Assembly (NCBI GenBank): GCA_019634955.1
Contig: JAHCAK010000004.1
Span: forward strand, 1 to 64,000
Length of the DNA stretch: 64,000 nt
Source of the DNA: Burkholderiales bacterium
Lineage (GTDB): Bacteria; Pseudomonadota; Gammaproteobacteria; Burkholderiales; Usitatibacteraceae
Direction of reading: 5' to 3'
In this document: positions 50,400 to 59,825 of the stretch, in pieces
Layout: each line of letters opens with the position of its first letter
How positions within the stretch are numbered: the first letter of the stretch is position 1
Translations under genes and position numbers: made by a program
The notes under the pieces: model-generated
What the model was told of the DNA's origin: nothing
Databases searched by the model: none
Seen by the model: only the letters and a program-made list of their open reading frames with translations

Positions 50400-51725
50400 T
50401 TCGACCAACTCCAGCACCCGCGAGACGGCGAGCCGGAAGCGCCCGCGGCCCGATTTCTCGATGCGCACGCCGGCGTCGCGCTCGTCGAGGCGCCGCGCGA
50501 GGAGGATCAGCCGCGCCTCGAGGTTGTCGCCGATGTCCGGGAGCTTCACGCGCGGGTCCAGGCGCAGCTCCTTGTTGCTGAACTCGGTGCGCCCGGTGGC
50601 GAGGAAGTCGGTGACGAGCGCGTGGAAGATGCTGCCGGCGACCCCCTTGATGAGGTAGTCGCCGCCGAGGAACACGGAGTCGTTCTCGGCGAAGTGCCGC
50701 ACCTGCAGCGCCGGGCCCGCGACGGGTGAAGCCCCGGGCGCGGCCGCCGCGGGCGCGTCCTCGCCTTCGGCGGCCTGCAGCACGTGGATCGCCGCACCCA
50801 GCTGCCCGGCGACCGCCACCAGCGCGTCCTCGTCGTCGTAGCCGAAGCGCTGGTCCTCGGCCGCCTCCACGAAGAGCACGCCCAGCAGCCGCCCGAAGGC
50901 CTCGATGGGCACCGCGAGCTGGCTGCTCGACTCCGCGAGCCCCGGCAGGGGAATCTCCGTCTCGAGCACGATGCCGTCGCGCAAGGCCGCCTCGCGGATG
51001 GCGCGGCCGTAGGCGTACTCCGCCTGCGCGTAGCCGATGCGGATGGGCGTGCGCTCGCGCGCCGCCACCCCGATCACGCCCTGCCCCAGCGGGATCTCGG
51101 ATCCCACGCCGGAATCCGCGTAGCCGCGGCTCGCCACCGTGTAGAGCCGCCCGCCGCCGGCGTCGCGCAGCATCACGAGGGCGTGCTCCACCGCGAACTT
51201 CTCCGCGATGCATTCGAGGGCCGTGTCGAGCAGCGACTCCAGGTCGGCGATGGCGCCGATCCGGCGCGCGCAGTCGCGCACGGCCGCGAGCAGGTTCCTG
51301 TCCTCCGGCGGCGCGGGCAGCACCGGCCCCGGCACGCGCTCGATGGCCTCCACGCGGTACACGTCGGAGCCCTGCAGGCGGAAGACGCCGGTCATCCCCG
51401 TGTGCGAGGCGATGCCCGCGAGCTTCGCCTTCATGCGCTCGAAGAGCGGCCCCGCCGTCTCCGTGCGCAGGTAGCGGATCACGAGCCGGTAGCGCGCGAT
51501 GGTGCGCGAATCCACCACCAGCAGGCGCGCTACCGGGTTGGCCAGCACGTTCTGCCGCGTCTTGTTGAAGAACTGCCACGAGAGCGCCACGTGCGCCGGG
51601 TCCACGTACTCCACCTGCGAGAGGTAGGCGCAATTGGGCGTGCCGTCGGGCGCGCAAGTGGCGATGAGGGCCGGGATGCTGCCGTCCAGCGCCCGGCGGA
51701 TGGCGTCCAGCGTGAGCGGGCTCAC
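50391..51725 (-). CDS. FMN-split-barrel/GAF multidomain regulator-like protein
   Basis: 444 residues from a GTG that overlaps the upstream stop (GTGA). Residues 1-125 are a pyridoxamine-5-phosphate-oxidase-like split barrel (GSIPALIATCAPDGTPNCAYLSQVEYVDPAHVALSWQFFNKTRQN). Residues about 145-315 are a GAF domain (LESLLDTALECIAEKFAVEHALVML, LAVPIEAFGRLLGVLFVEA). The last 100 residues (VFLGGDYLIKGVAGSIFHALVTDFLA and onward) look like a winged-helix output module. It probably senses a flavin- or ligand-linked redox signal. Function unknown. Confidence 0.7.
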   Translation of the reverse strand: MSPLTLDAIRRALDGSIPALIATCAPDGTPNCAYLSQVEYVDPAHVALSWQFFNKTRQNVLANPVARLLVVDSRTIARYRLVIRYLRTETAGPLFERMKAKLAGIASHTGMTGVFRLQGSDVYRVEAIERVPGPVLPAPPEDRNLLAAVRDCARRIGAIADLESLLDTALECIAEKFAVEHALVMLRDAGGGRLYTVASRGYADSGVGSEIPLGQGVIGVAARERTPIRIGYAQAEYAYGRAIREAALRDGIVLETEIPLPGLAESSSQLAVPIEAFGRLLGVLFVEAAEDQRFGYDDEDALVAVAGQLGAAIHVLQAAEGEDAPAAAAPGASPVAGPALQVRHFAENDSVFLGGDYLIKGVAGSIFHALVTDFLATGRTEFSNKELRLDPRVKLPDIGDNLEARLILLARRLDERDAGVRIEKSGRGRFRLAVSRVLELVEVG

Positions 51726-52216
51726 CGGGCGCCCGCCCCGAGCGGCGTCCCCGCGCCCGGCCCCGGCGTCTGCACGAAGGCAGCCGTCGGCGTGAAGGTG
51801 ATGGCCACCGCCTCGGCCCAGTCGCCGCCGAGGAGCGCGCGCGGCATCTCCGGCGGGTAGCCGACGCCCACGAGGTCCTCGACCAGCGCCGCCCGCTCGC
51901 GCGCCACCAGCGCCTCGTCGCCGGGCAAGGGCGGGCCGGCCTTGGCGTCCGTGCCCTTCAACTGCACGGTGCGGTGCGTGCTGGGCAGCGTCGCCACGAA
52001 CGAGATGGCGCCGTTCATCGCCAGCTCCGCGAGCAGCGCTCCGCACTGCGAGGCGAGCACGAACGCCGTCACCTGGCGCCGGTCCGCCGACACGCGGCAG
52101 CCGATGCCGCGGACGAGGTTGGGGATGTTCGTGGGGCCGCGCGAGGAGACGTGCACCGACACGCCGCGTTGCAGGAACGCGGCCAGCTCGGGGTCGATGA
52201 GGGCGGCTTCGGGCAT
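51722..52216 (-). CDS. Pyridoxamine-phosphate-oxidase-like (FMN split barrel) protein
   Basis: 164 residues. LIDPELAAFLQRGVSVHVSSRGPTNIPNLVRGIGCRVSADRRQVTAFVL resembles the core of small FMN-binding split-barrel proteins, followed by ISFVATLPSTHRTVQLKGTDAK. It is translationally coupled to the GAF protein downstream, which has its own split barrel, so the two probably act together. Substrate and cofactor use are not established. It diverges from the TauE-like gene at 52243. Confidence 0.65.
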   Translation of the reverse strand: MPEAALIDPELAAFLQRGVSVHVSSRGPTNIPNLVRGIGCRVSADRRQVTAFVLASQCGALLAELAMNGAISFVATLPSTHRTVQLKGTDAKAGPPLPGDEALVARERAALVEDLVGVGYPPEMPRALLGGDWAEAVAITFTPTAAFVQTPGPGAGTPLGAGAR

Positions 52217-52242
52217 GCAGTCGCGGATGATACTCTTTCACG

Positions 52243-52992
52243 ATGCCCACGCTCTCCGTCCTCGCCACCCTCGCCGTCGCCGCCCTCGTCACCTCCTTCA
52301 TCTCCGGCATCCTCGGGATGGCCGGCGGCATGATCCTCATGGGCGTGCTGCTCGCGCTCCTCACGGTGCCGCAGGCGATGGTGCTGCACGGGGTGACGCA
52401 ACTCGCCGCCAACGGCTGGCGGGCCGTCCTGTGGCGGCGCGAGATCGACTGGCGCGTCTTCCGCGGCAACGCCTGGGGCGCGTTCGCCGCGCTCGCCGCC
52501 TTCGCGCTGGTGCAGCTGGTGGCGAGCAAGCCCGTGGCGCTGCTGGTGCTGGGCATCACGCCCTTCATCGGGCTGGCGCTCCCCGAGAAGCTGGTGCTGG
52601 ACGTGAAGAAGCGCGGGCACCCGTTCCTGTGCGGCGTGGTCTGCACGGGCCTGCAGCTCATCGCCGGCGTCTCCGGCCCGATCCTGGACGTCTTCTTCGT
52701 GCGCTCGAAGATGGACCGGCGCGCCGTCGTGGCCACCAAGGCCTCGATCCAGAGCCTCGGGCACGTCATCAAGATCGCCTACTTCGGCGGTCTCGTGGCC
52801 GCGGCGCAACGCGGCACCGTGGACCTGCGCCTGGCCCTGCTCATGGTGGCGCTCGCCATCGCCGGCACGACGCTCTCGCGCCGCGTCCTCGAGCGGCTCA
52901 CCGACGCCTCCTTCCGGCAGTGGACGCGGTGGGCGGTGATGACGATGGGAATCGCCTACCTCGCCACCGGCGCGTGGATGCTCGCGCGGTAG
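52243..52992 (+). CDS. Sulfite exporter TauE/SafE-family permease
   Basis: 249 residues with about eight membrane segments. Family sequence: LVTSFISGILGMAGGMILMGVLLALLTVPQAMVLHGVTQLAANGWRA, the first repeat with the G-x-G-G-G-like turn, and a second repeat GVSGPILDVFFVRS near 142-155. Such proteins export sulfite, sulfonates or organosulfur anions. TACTCT (52231-52236) lies just before the start and would give a very short leader. Confidence 0.87.
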   Translation: MPTLSVLATLAVAALVTSFISGILGMAGGMILMGVLLALLTVPQAMVLHGVTQLAANGWRAVLWRREIDWRVFRGNAWGAFAALAAFALVQLVASKPVALLVLGITPFIGLALPEKLVLDVKKRGHPFLCGVVCTGLQLIAGVSGPILDVFFVRSKMDRRAVVATKASIQSLGHVIKIAYFGGLVAAAQRGTVDLRLALLMVALAIAGTTLSRRVLERLTDASFRQWTRWAVMTMGIAYLATGAWMLAR

Positions 52993-52999
52993 GGGTATC

Positions 53000-53479
53000 T
53001 CAGGCGCCGGCGCGCCGCGCCACCGGCCAGTAGAGGTCCATCACCTCCAGGCGAACCGCCTGCAGCCGCTCCACAGCCGAAGCGAGGAGCTTCCTCATCA
53101 GGTCGTAGCCGAAGGCGCGGTCCGATTCGCACAGCGCGCGCAGCCGCGCCGCGTCGAAGGCGAGCACGCGCGTGTCCTGCAGCGTGCGCGCCTGCAGCAC
53201 GCGGTCGTGGCCGCCCAGCACCGCCGTCCAGCCGAACTCGTCGCCCGCCTCCACGGTGTCGAAGGGGAACGCCCCGCTGGGCGGCGTGATCTCCAGCACC
53301 ACGCGGCCGGAGACGACGAGGTAGAAGTCCTGGCACTCCTCGCCCTCGCGGTAGATGACCTCGTCCTTCGCGAAGCGGACTTCGCGGGCGAGCGCGGCGA
53401 GCTGGTCGGCATCCTGGGGGTCGAGCCCGGCGAAGAACGGCTGCTCGCGGGCCAGCGCCATCGGCGATTGCGCATTCAT
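53000..53479 (-). CDS. Cyclic-nucleotide-binding-domain protein
   Basis: 159 residues, a single CRP-like sensor domain: FFAGLDPQDADQLAALAREVRFAKDEVIYREGEECQDFYLVVSGRVVL, then the phosphate-binding-cassette region DTVEAGDEFGWTAVLGGHDRV and LAFDAARLRALCE. A C-terminal helix is followed by the end of the chain; no helix-turn-helix. The cassette lacks the usual R-S/T pair for cAMP, so a different ligand or a protein-interaction role is likely. It has its own strong promoter (53555-53582). Confidence 0.82.
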   Translation of the reverse strand: MNAQSPMALAREQPFFAGLDPQDADQLAALAREVRFAKDEVIYREGEECQDFYLVVSGRVVLEITPPSGAFPFDTVEAGDEFGWTAVLGGHDRVLQARTLQDTRVLAFDAARLRALCESDRAFGYDLMRKLLASAVERLQAVRLEVMDLYWPVARRAGA

Positions 53480-53554
53480 GGGTATCCCTCCTGTCGCTTG
53501 TCGGTCTTGTGCCGCAGGCCGGCGGGCGCGAGGCCCGTTGCGGCCTGCAAGACC

Positions 53555-53582
53555 AACATACGCCCCGGAGGGGCCGCGTCAA
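53555..53582 (-). promoter_or_regulatory. Sigma70-type promoter of the cyclic-nucleotide-binding gene
   Basis: On the minus strand TTGACG (53582-53577) and TATGTT (53560-53555) are separated by 16 bases. The leader of about 65 bases contains an imperfect inverted repeat: GGTCTTG...GCAGGCC near 53504 pairs with GGCCTGCAAGACC near 53543-53555, which might influence expression. Confidence 0.55.
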
Positions 53583-53594
53583 GGGGGCAAGGGA

Positions 53595-55364
53595 CTACAT
53601 CGAGATCGAGCCCTCGCGGAACTCGGTCTTGTCCAGCCACACGTTCACGAGCACGGGCTTCCCGGCGCGCGCGAGCCGGCGCGCCTCCGCCAGCCCGTGG
53701 TCGACCTCCGCGTCCGTGCGGATCTCCACGCCAGCCGCGCCGAAGCCCTTCGCCACCTCGTGGTAGGCGGTGCGGGCGAGCACGGTGCCCACGTCGTCGC
53801 CCAGCATCTTCACCTGCTCGCGCGCGATCTGCGTCCAGCCGGCGTCGTTGCCCACGACGGCGATGACGGGAATGCCGTGGCGCACGAAAGTGTCGAACTC
53901 CGCGAGGCCGTAGCCGCTGGCGCCGTCGCCCCAGACGATCCACACCTCGGCGCCCGGCCGCGCCACCGCCGCGCCGATGGCGAAACCCGCGCCCACGCCC
54001 AGCGTGCCGAAGGCGCCGGGGTCCAGCCAGGCGAGCGGCCCGCGCGGGCGCAGGATGTAGGAGGCGGTCGCGACGAAGTCGCCGCCGTCGGCCACGAAGA
54101 CGGCGTCCTGCGCGGCAGCCGCCTCCATCTTGCGGAAGAACGACACGGGGTTCACGTGCGGGCCGTGCTTCGCGGCCTGCCCGTCGATCCCCGCCTCGCG
54201 CTCCGCGTCGCGCGCCTGCAGCGTGGCGACCCAGTCAGGCCGCTTCTTGCCGTGCGCCTTGTGGGCGAGCGCCACGAGGAAGCGGCCCGCGTCGCCGATG
54301 GCCTCGATGTCGGCCGTGCGGTTGAGCCGCGCGTCCTTCGTGCTGCGGTTGGCGGCGATGAGGGTCGCCGAGCGGCGCACGTGCTTGCCGTAGTCGAGCC
54401 GGAAGTCGCAGGGCACGCCCGCGAGGAGCACGCAATCGGCTTCCCGCAGCGCCTTGCGCCGCGCGTGGCGCATCTGCAGCGGGGAATCCCGTCCCAGCAG
54501 ACCGCGCGCCATCCCCGAAAGGTAGACGGGAATGCCCAGCCGCTCGACGGCGTGGGCCACCTTCGCGGCCGCCCCGGCCTCCACGAGCGCCTGGCTTCCC
54601 AGCACCATGAGCGGCCGCTCGGCCTTGGCGAGCGCGTTGGCCGCGAGCGTGAGCGGGGTATCGCCGGCCAGCGGCGCCGGCACCGCCCGCGGCTTCGGCG
54701 AGTAAGGCTCACCCGCGCCCTCGAACATCCTGTCGGCGTGGCGGTTCAGGTACCAGCGCAGGAAGCGGTCGCCGATCGAGGTGCCCGTGCCGGCGGCATC
54801 CGTGTACCAGCCGCGGATGAGGGTCTCGTCGTAGAGCAGGTCGACGGGGCACTCGACGAAGGTCGGGCCCGGCACGCCGGCCATCGCCTCCGCGAGCGCC
54901 TCCTCCACCGCCGGGCCGAGGTCGGCCACGCGCCGCACCTGCCGCACGAGCTTCACGTGCGGCTCCACCAGCGGCGCCTGCTCGATGTCCTGCAACGCGC
55001 CGCGCCCCTGCAACGCCGTGGGCGCGCCGCCGCCCAGCAGCAGCACGGGCGACTGCGCGAGCTGCGCGTTCTTGAGCGCGGTGATGGTGTTGGTGATGCC
55101 GGGGCCGGCGGTGACGGCGGCGACCCCCGGCGTGCCGGTGAGGCGCGCGGCCGCGTCCGCGGCGAAGACGGCCGTCACTTCGTCGCGCGTGTCGACGATC
55201 GCGATGCCGCGCCGCTTCGCCGCCACGAGGATGGGCGAGATGTGCCCGCCGCACAGCGTGAAGATCCACTTGACGCCCCAGGCCTCGAGCGCGGCGGCCA
55301 CCCGCTCGCCGCCGTGCGCCGGCGCGTCCCCGTGCCCCGCCTTGCCCTTCTTCCTTGCGACCAT
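53595..55364 (-). CDS. Thiamine-diphosphate-dependent lyase (acetolactate synthase-like, HACL2/ILVBL type)
   Basis: 589 residues with three ThDP-enzyme domains: N-terminal Pyr domain ([20 protein letters not shown]; catalytic Glu in [15 protein letters not shown]), central domain (about 210-345) and C-terminal PP domain with [20 protein letters not shown] and VVGNDAGW (GDG...N motif for Mg-ThDP). The segment [22 protein letters not shown] and the FREGSISM end resemble ILVBL-type 2-hydroxyacyl-CoA lyases more than anabolic acetolactate synthase. It starts four bases after an acyl-CoA ligase gene, supporting a role on 2-hydroxyacyl-CoA esters. Confidence 0.85.
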   Translation of the reverse strand: MVARKKGKAGHGDAPAHGGERVAAALEAWGVKWIFTLCGGHISPILVAAKRRGIAIVDTRDEVTAVFAADAAARLTGTPGVAAVTAGPGITNTITALKNAQLAQSPVLLLGGGAPTALQGRGALQDIEQAPLVEPHVKLVRQVRRVADLGPAVEEALAEAMAGVPGPTFVECPVDLLYDETLIRGWYTDAAGTGTSIGDRFLRWYLNRHADRMFEGAGEPYSPKPRAVPAPLAGDTPLTLAANALAKAERPLMVLGSQALVEAGAAAKVAHAVERLGIPVYLSGMARGLLGRDSPLQMRHARRKALREADCVLLAGVPCDFRLDYGKHVRRSATLIAANRSTKDARLNRTADIEAIGDAGRFLVALAHKAHGKKRPDWVATLQARDAEREAGIDGQAAKHGPHVNPVSFFRKMEAAAAQDAVFVADGGDFVATASYILRPRGPLAWLDPGAFGTLGVGAGFAIGAAVARPGAEVWIVWGDGASGYGLAEFDTFVRHGIPVIAVVGNDAGWTQIAREQVKMLGDDVGTVLARTAYHEVAKGFGAAGVEIRTDAEVDHGLAEARRLARAGKPVLVNVWLDKTEFREGSISM

Positions 55365-55368
55365 CGCC

Positions 55369-57078
55369 TCAGCCTTTCGCCTGTTGCGCCGCTCGCGCCT
55401 CGTGCCGGCGCGCGAGCTCGCGGTAATCGACCTTGCCCACCTTGGTGAGCGGGAGCGTGTCGACGAACTCGACCTCCCGCGGGCAGGACCACTTGATGAG
55501 GTGCTCGCGGCAGTGGGCGATGATCGACTCCTCGATCGCCGCCCCGGCCTGCGCGCGGTCGCGCAGCACCACGCAGGCCTTCACGCGTTCGACCTGCGCC
55601 GGGTCGGGCACGCCGATCACGCAGGCCTCCGCCACCGCCGGGTGCCTGAGGATCACCGCCTCGACCTGCGCCGGGTACACGTTGAAGCCCGAGGACTTGA
55701 TCATGCGCTTGAGCCGCACGGAGAAGTAGGCGAAGCCGTCGGCGTCCATCTTCCCGAGGTCGCCCGTGTGCAGCCAGGTGCGGCCGTCGGCGTGCGCGCG
55801 CAGCGCCTGCGCCGTGGCCTCCGGGTCGTCGAGGTAGCCCAGCATCACCGCCGGGCCGGCGATGCAGATCTCGCCCTCCTCGCCCACGGGCGCCGCCTCG
55901 GTCGTGCCGGGCTTCACCACCTTGGCCAGCATGTCGGGGAACGGGATGCCGATGGAGCCCTCGCGGTACTCCGCGAGCGGCGTGGCCATGATGCCGGTCA
56001 CCGCCTCGGTGAGCCCGTAGCCCTCGAGGAGCTTCACCTTGCCGCCGCCCTTGGCAACCATCGCCTCGAAGCGCTCCTTCACCGCGCGCGGCAGCGTGTC
56101 CGCGCCACAGAAGCACGCGGTGAGGCAGGAGAGGTCCGCGTGCGCGAGCGAGGGGTCCTTGGTGAGCGCGTCGAAGAGCGTGGGCACGCCCACCAGCACG
56201 TTCGGGCGGTCGCGGCGCAGCACCTTCGAGACGACCTCGGCGCTGAACTGCGGCACGAGGATGGACTTGCCGCCGGCCATGAAGGCGGCGTTCACGCACA
56301 CGCCCAGCCCGAAGCCGTGGAAGATGGGCAGGATCGCGAGGATGGCGTCCTTCTCGCCCATGCCGCACCACGAGGCCGCCTGCATCCCCTCGGCGATGAA
56401 ATTGCGGTGCGAGAGCACGATGCCCTTCGGCAGCCCCGTCGTCCCGCCGGAGAAGAGGATCGCGGCGGGGTCGTCGGTGGCGCCCACCGGCGGGTCGGTC
56501 GCGGGCCGTGCCGCGGCGAGGAGCGGCGCCCACCGGCGCACGCGCGCGTCGGCCGGCACGGGCGGGATCTTGCGCCCCTTGGTGACCCGGAAGCCCAGCC
56601 GCTTGAGGGGCGAGAGGTACTCGGGGATCGCGGCGACGAGGATCCTCTCGAGCGGCGCCTTCGGCGTTGCCGCCGCGAGCGTGCCGTAGAAGGCGTCCAG
56701 CACCAGCGCCATGCGCGCCCCCGTGGCGTCGAGGAAGTGCGTGATCTCCGGCGCGGTCGAGAGCGGGTGGATGAGCGCCGGCAGCGCCCCCAGCCGGTTG
56801 GCGGCGTAGAAGGCGATCACGCCCTGCGGCGTGGTGGGCATCGAGATGAGGAAGCGGTCGCCCGCGCGAAGCCCCTCTGCGGCCAGCGCCGCGGCGCAGC
56901 GGTCCACGGCTTCGAGGAACGCCGCGTAGGTGGCCTTCGTGCCGAGGAAGTCCCACGCGATCGATCCGGGCACGCGCCGCGCCGTGGCCGCGAGCGCCCC
57001 GTAGAGGGTCACGCGCGGGTAGTCGATCGTGTGCGGCACGCTCCCGTAGAAGCGCAGCCAGGGGCGCTCGCCGATCAT
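55369..57078 (-). CDS. AMP-dependent acyl-CoA synthetase/ligase
   Basis: 569 residues. Adenylation signature [20 protein letters not shown] (about residues 204-223), then [19 protein letters not shown], the hinge region [32 protein letters not shown] and the C-terminal lysine near [12 protein letters not shown]. It activates a carboxylate to the acyl-CoA via acyl-AMP. ATGA overlap with the upstream small gene; four bases before the ThDP lyase gene. The pair suggests activation and cleavage of a hydroxy or branched acid. Confidence 0.93.
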   Translation of the reverse strand: MIGERPWLRFYGSVPHTIDYPRVTLYGALAATARRVPGSIAWDFLGTKATYAAFLEAVDRCAAALAAEGLRAGDRFLISMPTTPQGVIAFYAANRLGALPALIHPLSTAPEITHFLDATGARMALVLDAFYGTLAAATPKAPLERILVAAIPEYLSPLKRLGFRVTKGRKIPPVPADARVRRWAPLLAAARPATDPPVGATDDPAAILFSGGTTGLPKGIVLSHRNFIAEGMQAASWCGMGEKDAILAILPIFHGFGLGVCVNAAFMAGGKSILVPQFSAEVVSKVLRRDRPNVLVGVPTLFDALTKDPSLAHADLSCLTACFCGADTLPRAVKERFEAMVAKGGGKVKLLEGYGLTEAVTGIMATPLAEYREGSIGIPFPDMLAKVVKPGTTEAAPVGEEGEICIAGPAVMLGYLDDPEATAQALRAHADGRTWLHTGDLGKMDADGFAYFSVRLKRMIKSSGFNVYPAQVEAVILRHPAVAEACVIGVPDPAQVERVKACVVLRDRAQAGAAIEESIIAHCREHLIKWSCPREVEFVDTLPLTKVGKVDYRELARRHEARAAQQAKG

Positions 57079-57581
57079 TTCGGCAGGCGCCGGTAGTTCA
57101 CCACCAGCGTCTCCTGCCAGGCCTCGCCCTCGCGGTGCTCGCGCGCGACGCGGAAACCGTCCGCCCCCTGCCGCGTCCAGCTCGTGCGCGATTCCGGCCG
57201 GCCCTCGACCTTCGGCGGGAGGTAGCGGATGGCCCCGCCCTCCACCACCGCCTCGGAGAGGCTCACCGAGCCGTTGCTCGCCCAGAGGACGATGGCGATG
57301 CGCCCGGTCTTCGGCTCGCGGTGGAAGAGGCTGTCGCCGCGGAAGCCCGGCGGCTTGTTGTCGATGGCGCCGATCTCGATGGTGCCGCGCAGGAACCGGC
57401 CGTACTGCACCTCGTAGCACTGCCGGTCGGTGACGCGCCCCTGGGCATCCTTGCCTTCCCAGCAGGCGCCGGCGAGATCCTTCATCCAGCCGAGGAAGGC
57501 GAGCGGGTCGGCCGCGGGCGCCTGGGCTGGCGACAGCGCGGGCAGGAAGGCCAGCGCGGCGATGGCGAGCGTCTTCTTCAT
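57075..57581 (-). CDS. Exported protein of unknown function
   Basis: 168 residues. Signal peptide [23 protein letters not shown] gives the start at 57581. The mature part [43 protein letters not shown] has the look of small lipocalin-like 'heterologous' beta-barrel proteins (W-x-G...GR...G-x-x pattern) with two cysteines that could pair. No catalytic motif. Overlaps both neighbours by four bases (ATGA), so it belongs to the ligase/lyase operon. Confidence 0.65.
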   Translation of the reverse strand: MKKTLAIAALAFLPALSPAQAPAADPLAFLGWMKDLAGACWEGKDAQGRVTDRQCYEVQYGRFLRGTIEIGAIDNKPPGFRGDSLFHREPKTGRIAIVLWASNGSVSLSEAVVEGGAIRYLPPKVEGRPESRTSWTRQGADGFRVAREHREGEAWQETLVVNYRRLPK

Positions 57582-57967
57582 CGGACTCCCACGAGGGCGA
57601 TCTCGGCGCCGCGCCGCTCCAGGTCGACAAGAACCGGCTCGCCGGCCCGCTTGTCCGCCCGGACGGTGGCGGGGACCACCACGAAATTGAGATGGTAGGT
57701 GGTGTACCACAAGCCGTGCCCCGCGCACTTGACCGTGATCGAACCCTTGCGCGGGTCGGCCGCGCGCCCGGCCCCGATCTCGAGCCGCCAGGCGCCGTCG
57801 CAGCCCTCGGGCCAGCGGCTGGGCTCGTGAATCACGGTGGCGCGCCCATCCGGGGAAGCCGCGGCCGCCTTGGCGCCCGCCTCGACGTCGTAGGCCACGC
57901 GGGTCGCCGCGTCCGTGCAGCCGGCCGCGAGCGCCCCGGCGACGATGGCGGCGGCCGCCCGGCCCAT
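57578..57967 (-). CDS. Putative lipoprotein, first gene of the ligase/lyase operon
   Basis: 129 residues. Lipoprotein signal MGRAAAAIVAGALAAGCTD with acylated Cys17. The mature part has two cysteines (WPEGCDGAWRLEIG and VKCAGHGLWY) and is predicted mostly beta. No known family. Stop overlaps the next ATG. It starts ten bases after the end of the binding-protein gene at 57978, so the whole stretch 58832-53595 may be one transcript. Confidence 0.6.
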   Translation of the reverse strand: MGRAAAAIVAGALAAGCTDAATRVAYDVEAGAKAAAASPDGRATVIHEPSRWPEGCDGAWRLEIGAGRAADPRKGSITVKCAGHGLWYTTYHLNFVVVPATVRADKRAGEPVLVDLERRGAEIALVGVR

Positions 57968-57977
57968 GGCCCGCGTG

Positions 57978-58832
57978 CTACTCCGGCAGCGCCTGGATCT
58001 CGAAGGCCGTCCTCATCGTCGCGCCGAGCGGCGCGCCGAGCGGGTCGAACCACTTCGCGTAGATCTTCTCGATCTCGCCCGTGCGCATGAGGTTCGAGAG
58101 CGTGCGGTTCACGACCAGCTTGAAGTCGGCGTCGTTGCGCCGGAGCATGAGGCCGAAGGGCTCGTAGGAGAGGAGCCGCCCCGTCACCACGTAGTCGTTG
58201 GGGTTCCTCGCCTTCGAGCGCAGGCCCATGAGCTGGATGTCGTCGCTCACGTTGGCGTCCACGCGCCCGCTCTCGAGCACGAGGAAGCCCTCGCCGTGGT
58301 CCTTCACGTTGAGGATCCTGATGCCGAGGTTGAGCTTGTCCGAGAGGTTCTTGATGACACGCTCGTTCGTGGTGCCCTGCGAGACCGAGATCGTCCTGCC
58401 CCTGAGGTCCTCGACCTCCTTGATGCCGGACTTCGCCTTTACCAGCAGGCGCGTGCCGCCGATGAAGGTGACGTGCGAGAAGTCGGCCTGCTTCTGCCGC
58501 GTGAGCGTGTTGGTGGTCGAGCCGCACTCGAGGTCCACCGTGCCGTTGGCCACGAGCGGGATGCGAGTCTGCGACACCACCGGGATCCTGCGCACCTTGA
58601 GGTCCGGCATCTTCAGCTCGGCCTTCACCGCCTCGACCACCTTGTCGCACAGGTCGATGGAATAGCCGATGGCGTTCTGCTTCTCGTCGAGGTAGGAGAA
58701 GGGGACGGAGGTCTCGCGGATGCCGAGCGTGATCGTGCCCGTCTCCTTCACCTTCTTCAGCGTCCCGGCGAGTTCCTGCGCCGCGGCGGTCCCGGAGGCG
58801 AGCAACAGCAGTACGATGGCGATGCGCTTCAT
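57978..58832 (-). CDS. Amino-acid ABC transporter substrate-binding protein (GltI-like)
   Basis: 284 residues. Signal peptide MKRIAIVLLLLASGTAAAQ then LAGTLKKVKETGTITLGIRETSVPFSYLDEKQNAIGYSIDLC, RIPLVANGTVDLECGSTTNTLTRQKQADFSHVTF and VSQGTTNERVIKNLSDKLN. These are the features of glutamate/aspartate-binding GltI (DEBP). The Arg/Thr ligands for the alpha-carboxylate are present. No permease or ATPase genes are adjacent, so partners lie elsewhere. TAGAAT (58876-58871) on this strand is a plausible -10. Confidence 0.9.
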   Translation of the reverse strand: MKRIAIVLLLLASGTAAAQELAGTLKKVKETGTITLGIRETSVPFSYLDEKQNAIGYSIDLCDKVVEAVKAELKMPDLKVRRIPVVSQTRIPLVANGTVDLECGSTTNTLTRQKQADFSHVTFIGGTRLLVKAKSGIKEVEDLRGRTISVSQGTTNERVIKNLSDKLNLGIRILNVKDHGEGFLVLESGRVDANVSDDIQLMGLRSKARNPNDYVVTGRLLSYEPFGLMLRRNDADFKLVVNRTLSNLMRTGEIEKIYAKWFDPLGAPLGATMRTAFEIQALPE

Positions 58833-58889
58833 GGCGGATGGGCCTCCCTGGCCTTTTCGTCGGACTGCCGATTCTATAGGAACCCCCGC

Positions 58890-59822
58890 ATGCCCCCTCG
58901 CAAGACCTGCGCCGTCGTCGGCGGCGGCACCATGGGCGCCGACATCGCCCTCACGCTGGCCCGCGCCGGCTGCCCCACCCACCTGGTCGAGACCTTCGCC
59001 GCCGTGCGCGAGGCGCTTCCCGCGCGGCTGGCCGCGGGGCTCGCCGCCCTCGGCTGCCCCGACCGGCTGGATTTCCTCGAGGTGCACGCGAGCCTGGACG
59101 ACCTCGACTGGCCCGCCGTCGACCTCGTGATCGAGGCGGTGCCGGAGAAGCTGGAACCCAAGCGCGCCCTCTTCGCCGACCTCGCGCGCCGCGCGCGGCC
59201 CGACGCCTGGCTCGCGAGCAACAGCTCGAGCTTTCCCATCAGCGCCATCGCCGACGGGCTGCCCGGGCAGGGGCGGTTTGCCGGCCTGCACTACTTCATG
59301 CCGGCGCACCTGGTGCCGCTGGTCGAGGTGGTGTGCGGCGCCGGCACGGACCCGGCCGTCGCCCGTGCCCTCGCGGATTTCATGCGCGCGACCGGCAAGG
59401 TGCCCGTGATCGTGCGCAAGGACCTGCCCGGCTTCCTCGCCAACCGCCTGCAGCACGCGCTGGCCCGCGAGGCCTACGCGCTCATCGACGCGGGCGTGGC
59501 CACGGCCGAGGACGTCGACGCCGCCGTGCGCTTCGGTTTCGGGTTCCGCTACCTCGCCGCCGGGCCCATCCTGCAGAAGGACCACGCCGGCATCGACGTG
59601 CACGCCGCCGCCGCCGCCACCATGTACCCGGACCTCGCGGCCAACACCGTGCCCGCGAAGTGCCTCACCGACCGCGTGGCGGCCGGGCGGCTGGGCATGA
59701 AGACGGGAGGCGGCTTCTACGACTGGACGCCGGAGACGATCGCCGCCGAGAAGGCGCGCTACGAGGCCGTCCTGCGCGGGGCGCTCGCGCTGCTGGCGGA
59801 CGAGTTGCCGAAGGTGGAGTGA
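58890..59822 (+). CDS. 3-Hydroxyacyl-CoA dehydrogenase-family protein
   Basis: 310 residues. NAD motif CAVVGGGTMGADIALTLARAG (G-x-G-x-x-G, residues about 7-27), then VDLVIEAVPEKLEPKRALFADL, ASNSSSFPISAIA, GLHYFMPAHLVPLVEVV (catalytic His near 136) and DLPGFLANRLQHALAREAYALIDAGVA. The C-terminal helical domain has MKTGGGFYDWTPE. Short members of this type oxidise 3-hydroxyacyl-CoA, 3-hydroxybutyryl-CoA or hydroxy acids such as L-gulonate or carnitine. Divergent from the binding-protein gene; both promoters overlap near 58871-58880. Confidence 0.9.
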   Translation: MPPRKTCAVVGGGTMGADIALTLARAGCPTHLVETFAAVREALPARLAAGLAALGCPDRLDFLEVHASLDDLDWPAVDLVIEAVPEKLEPKRALFADLARRARPDAWLASNSSSFPISAIADGLPGQGRFAGLHYFMPAHLVPLVEVVCGAGTDPAVARALADFMRATGKVPVIVRKDLPGFLANRLQHALAREAYALIDAGVATAEDVDAAVRFGFGFRYLAAGPILQKDHAGIDVHAAAAATMYPDLAANTVPAKCLTDRVAAGRLGMKTGGGFYDWTPETIAAEKARYEAVLRGALALLADELPKVE

Positions 59823-59825
59823 GGG

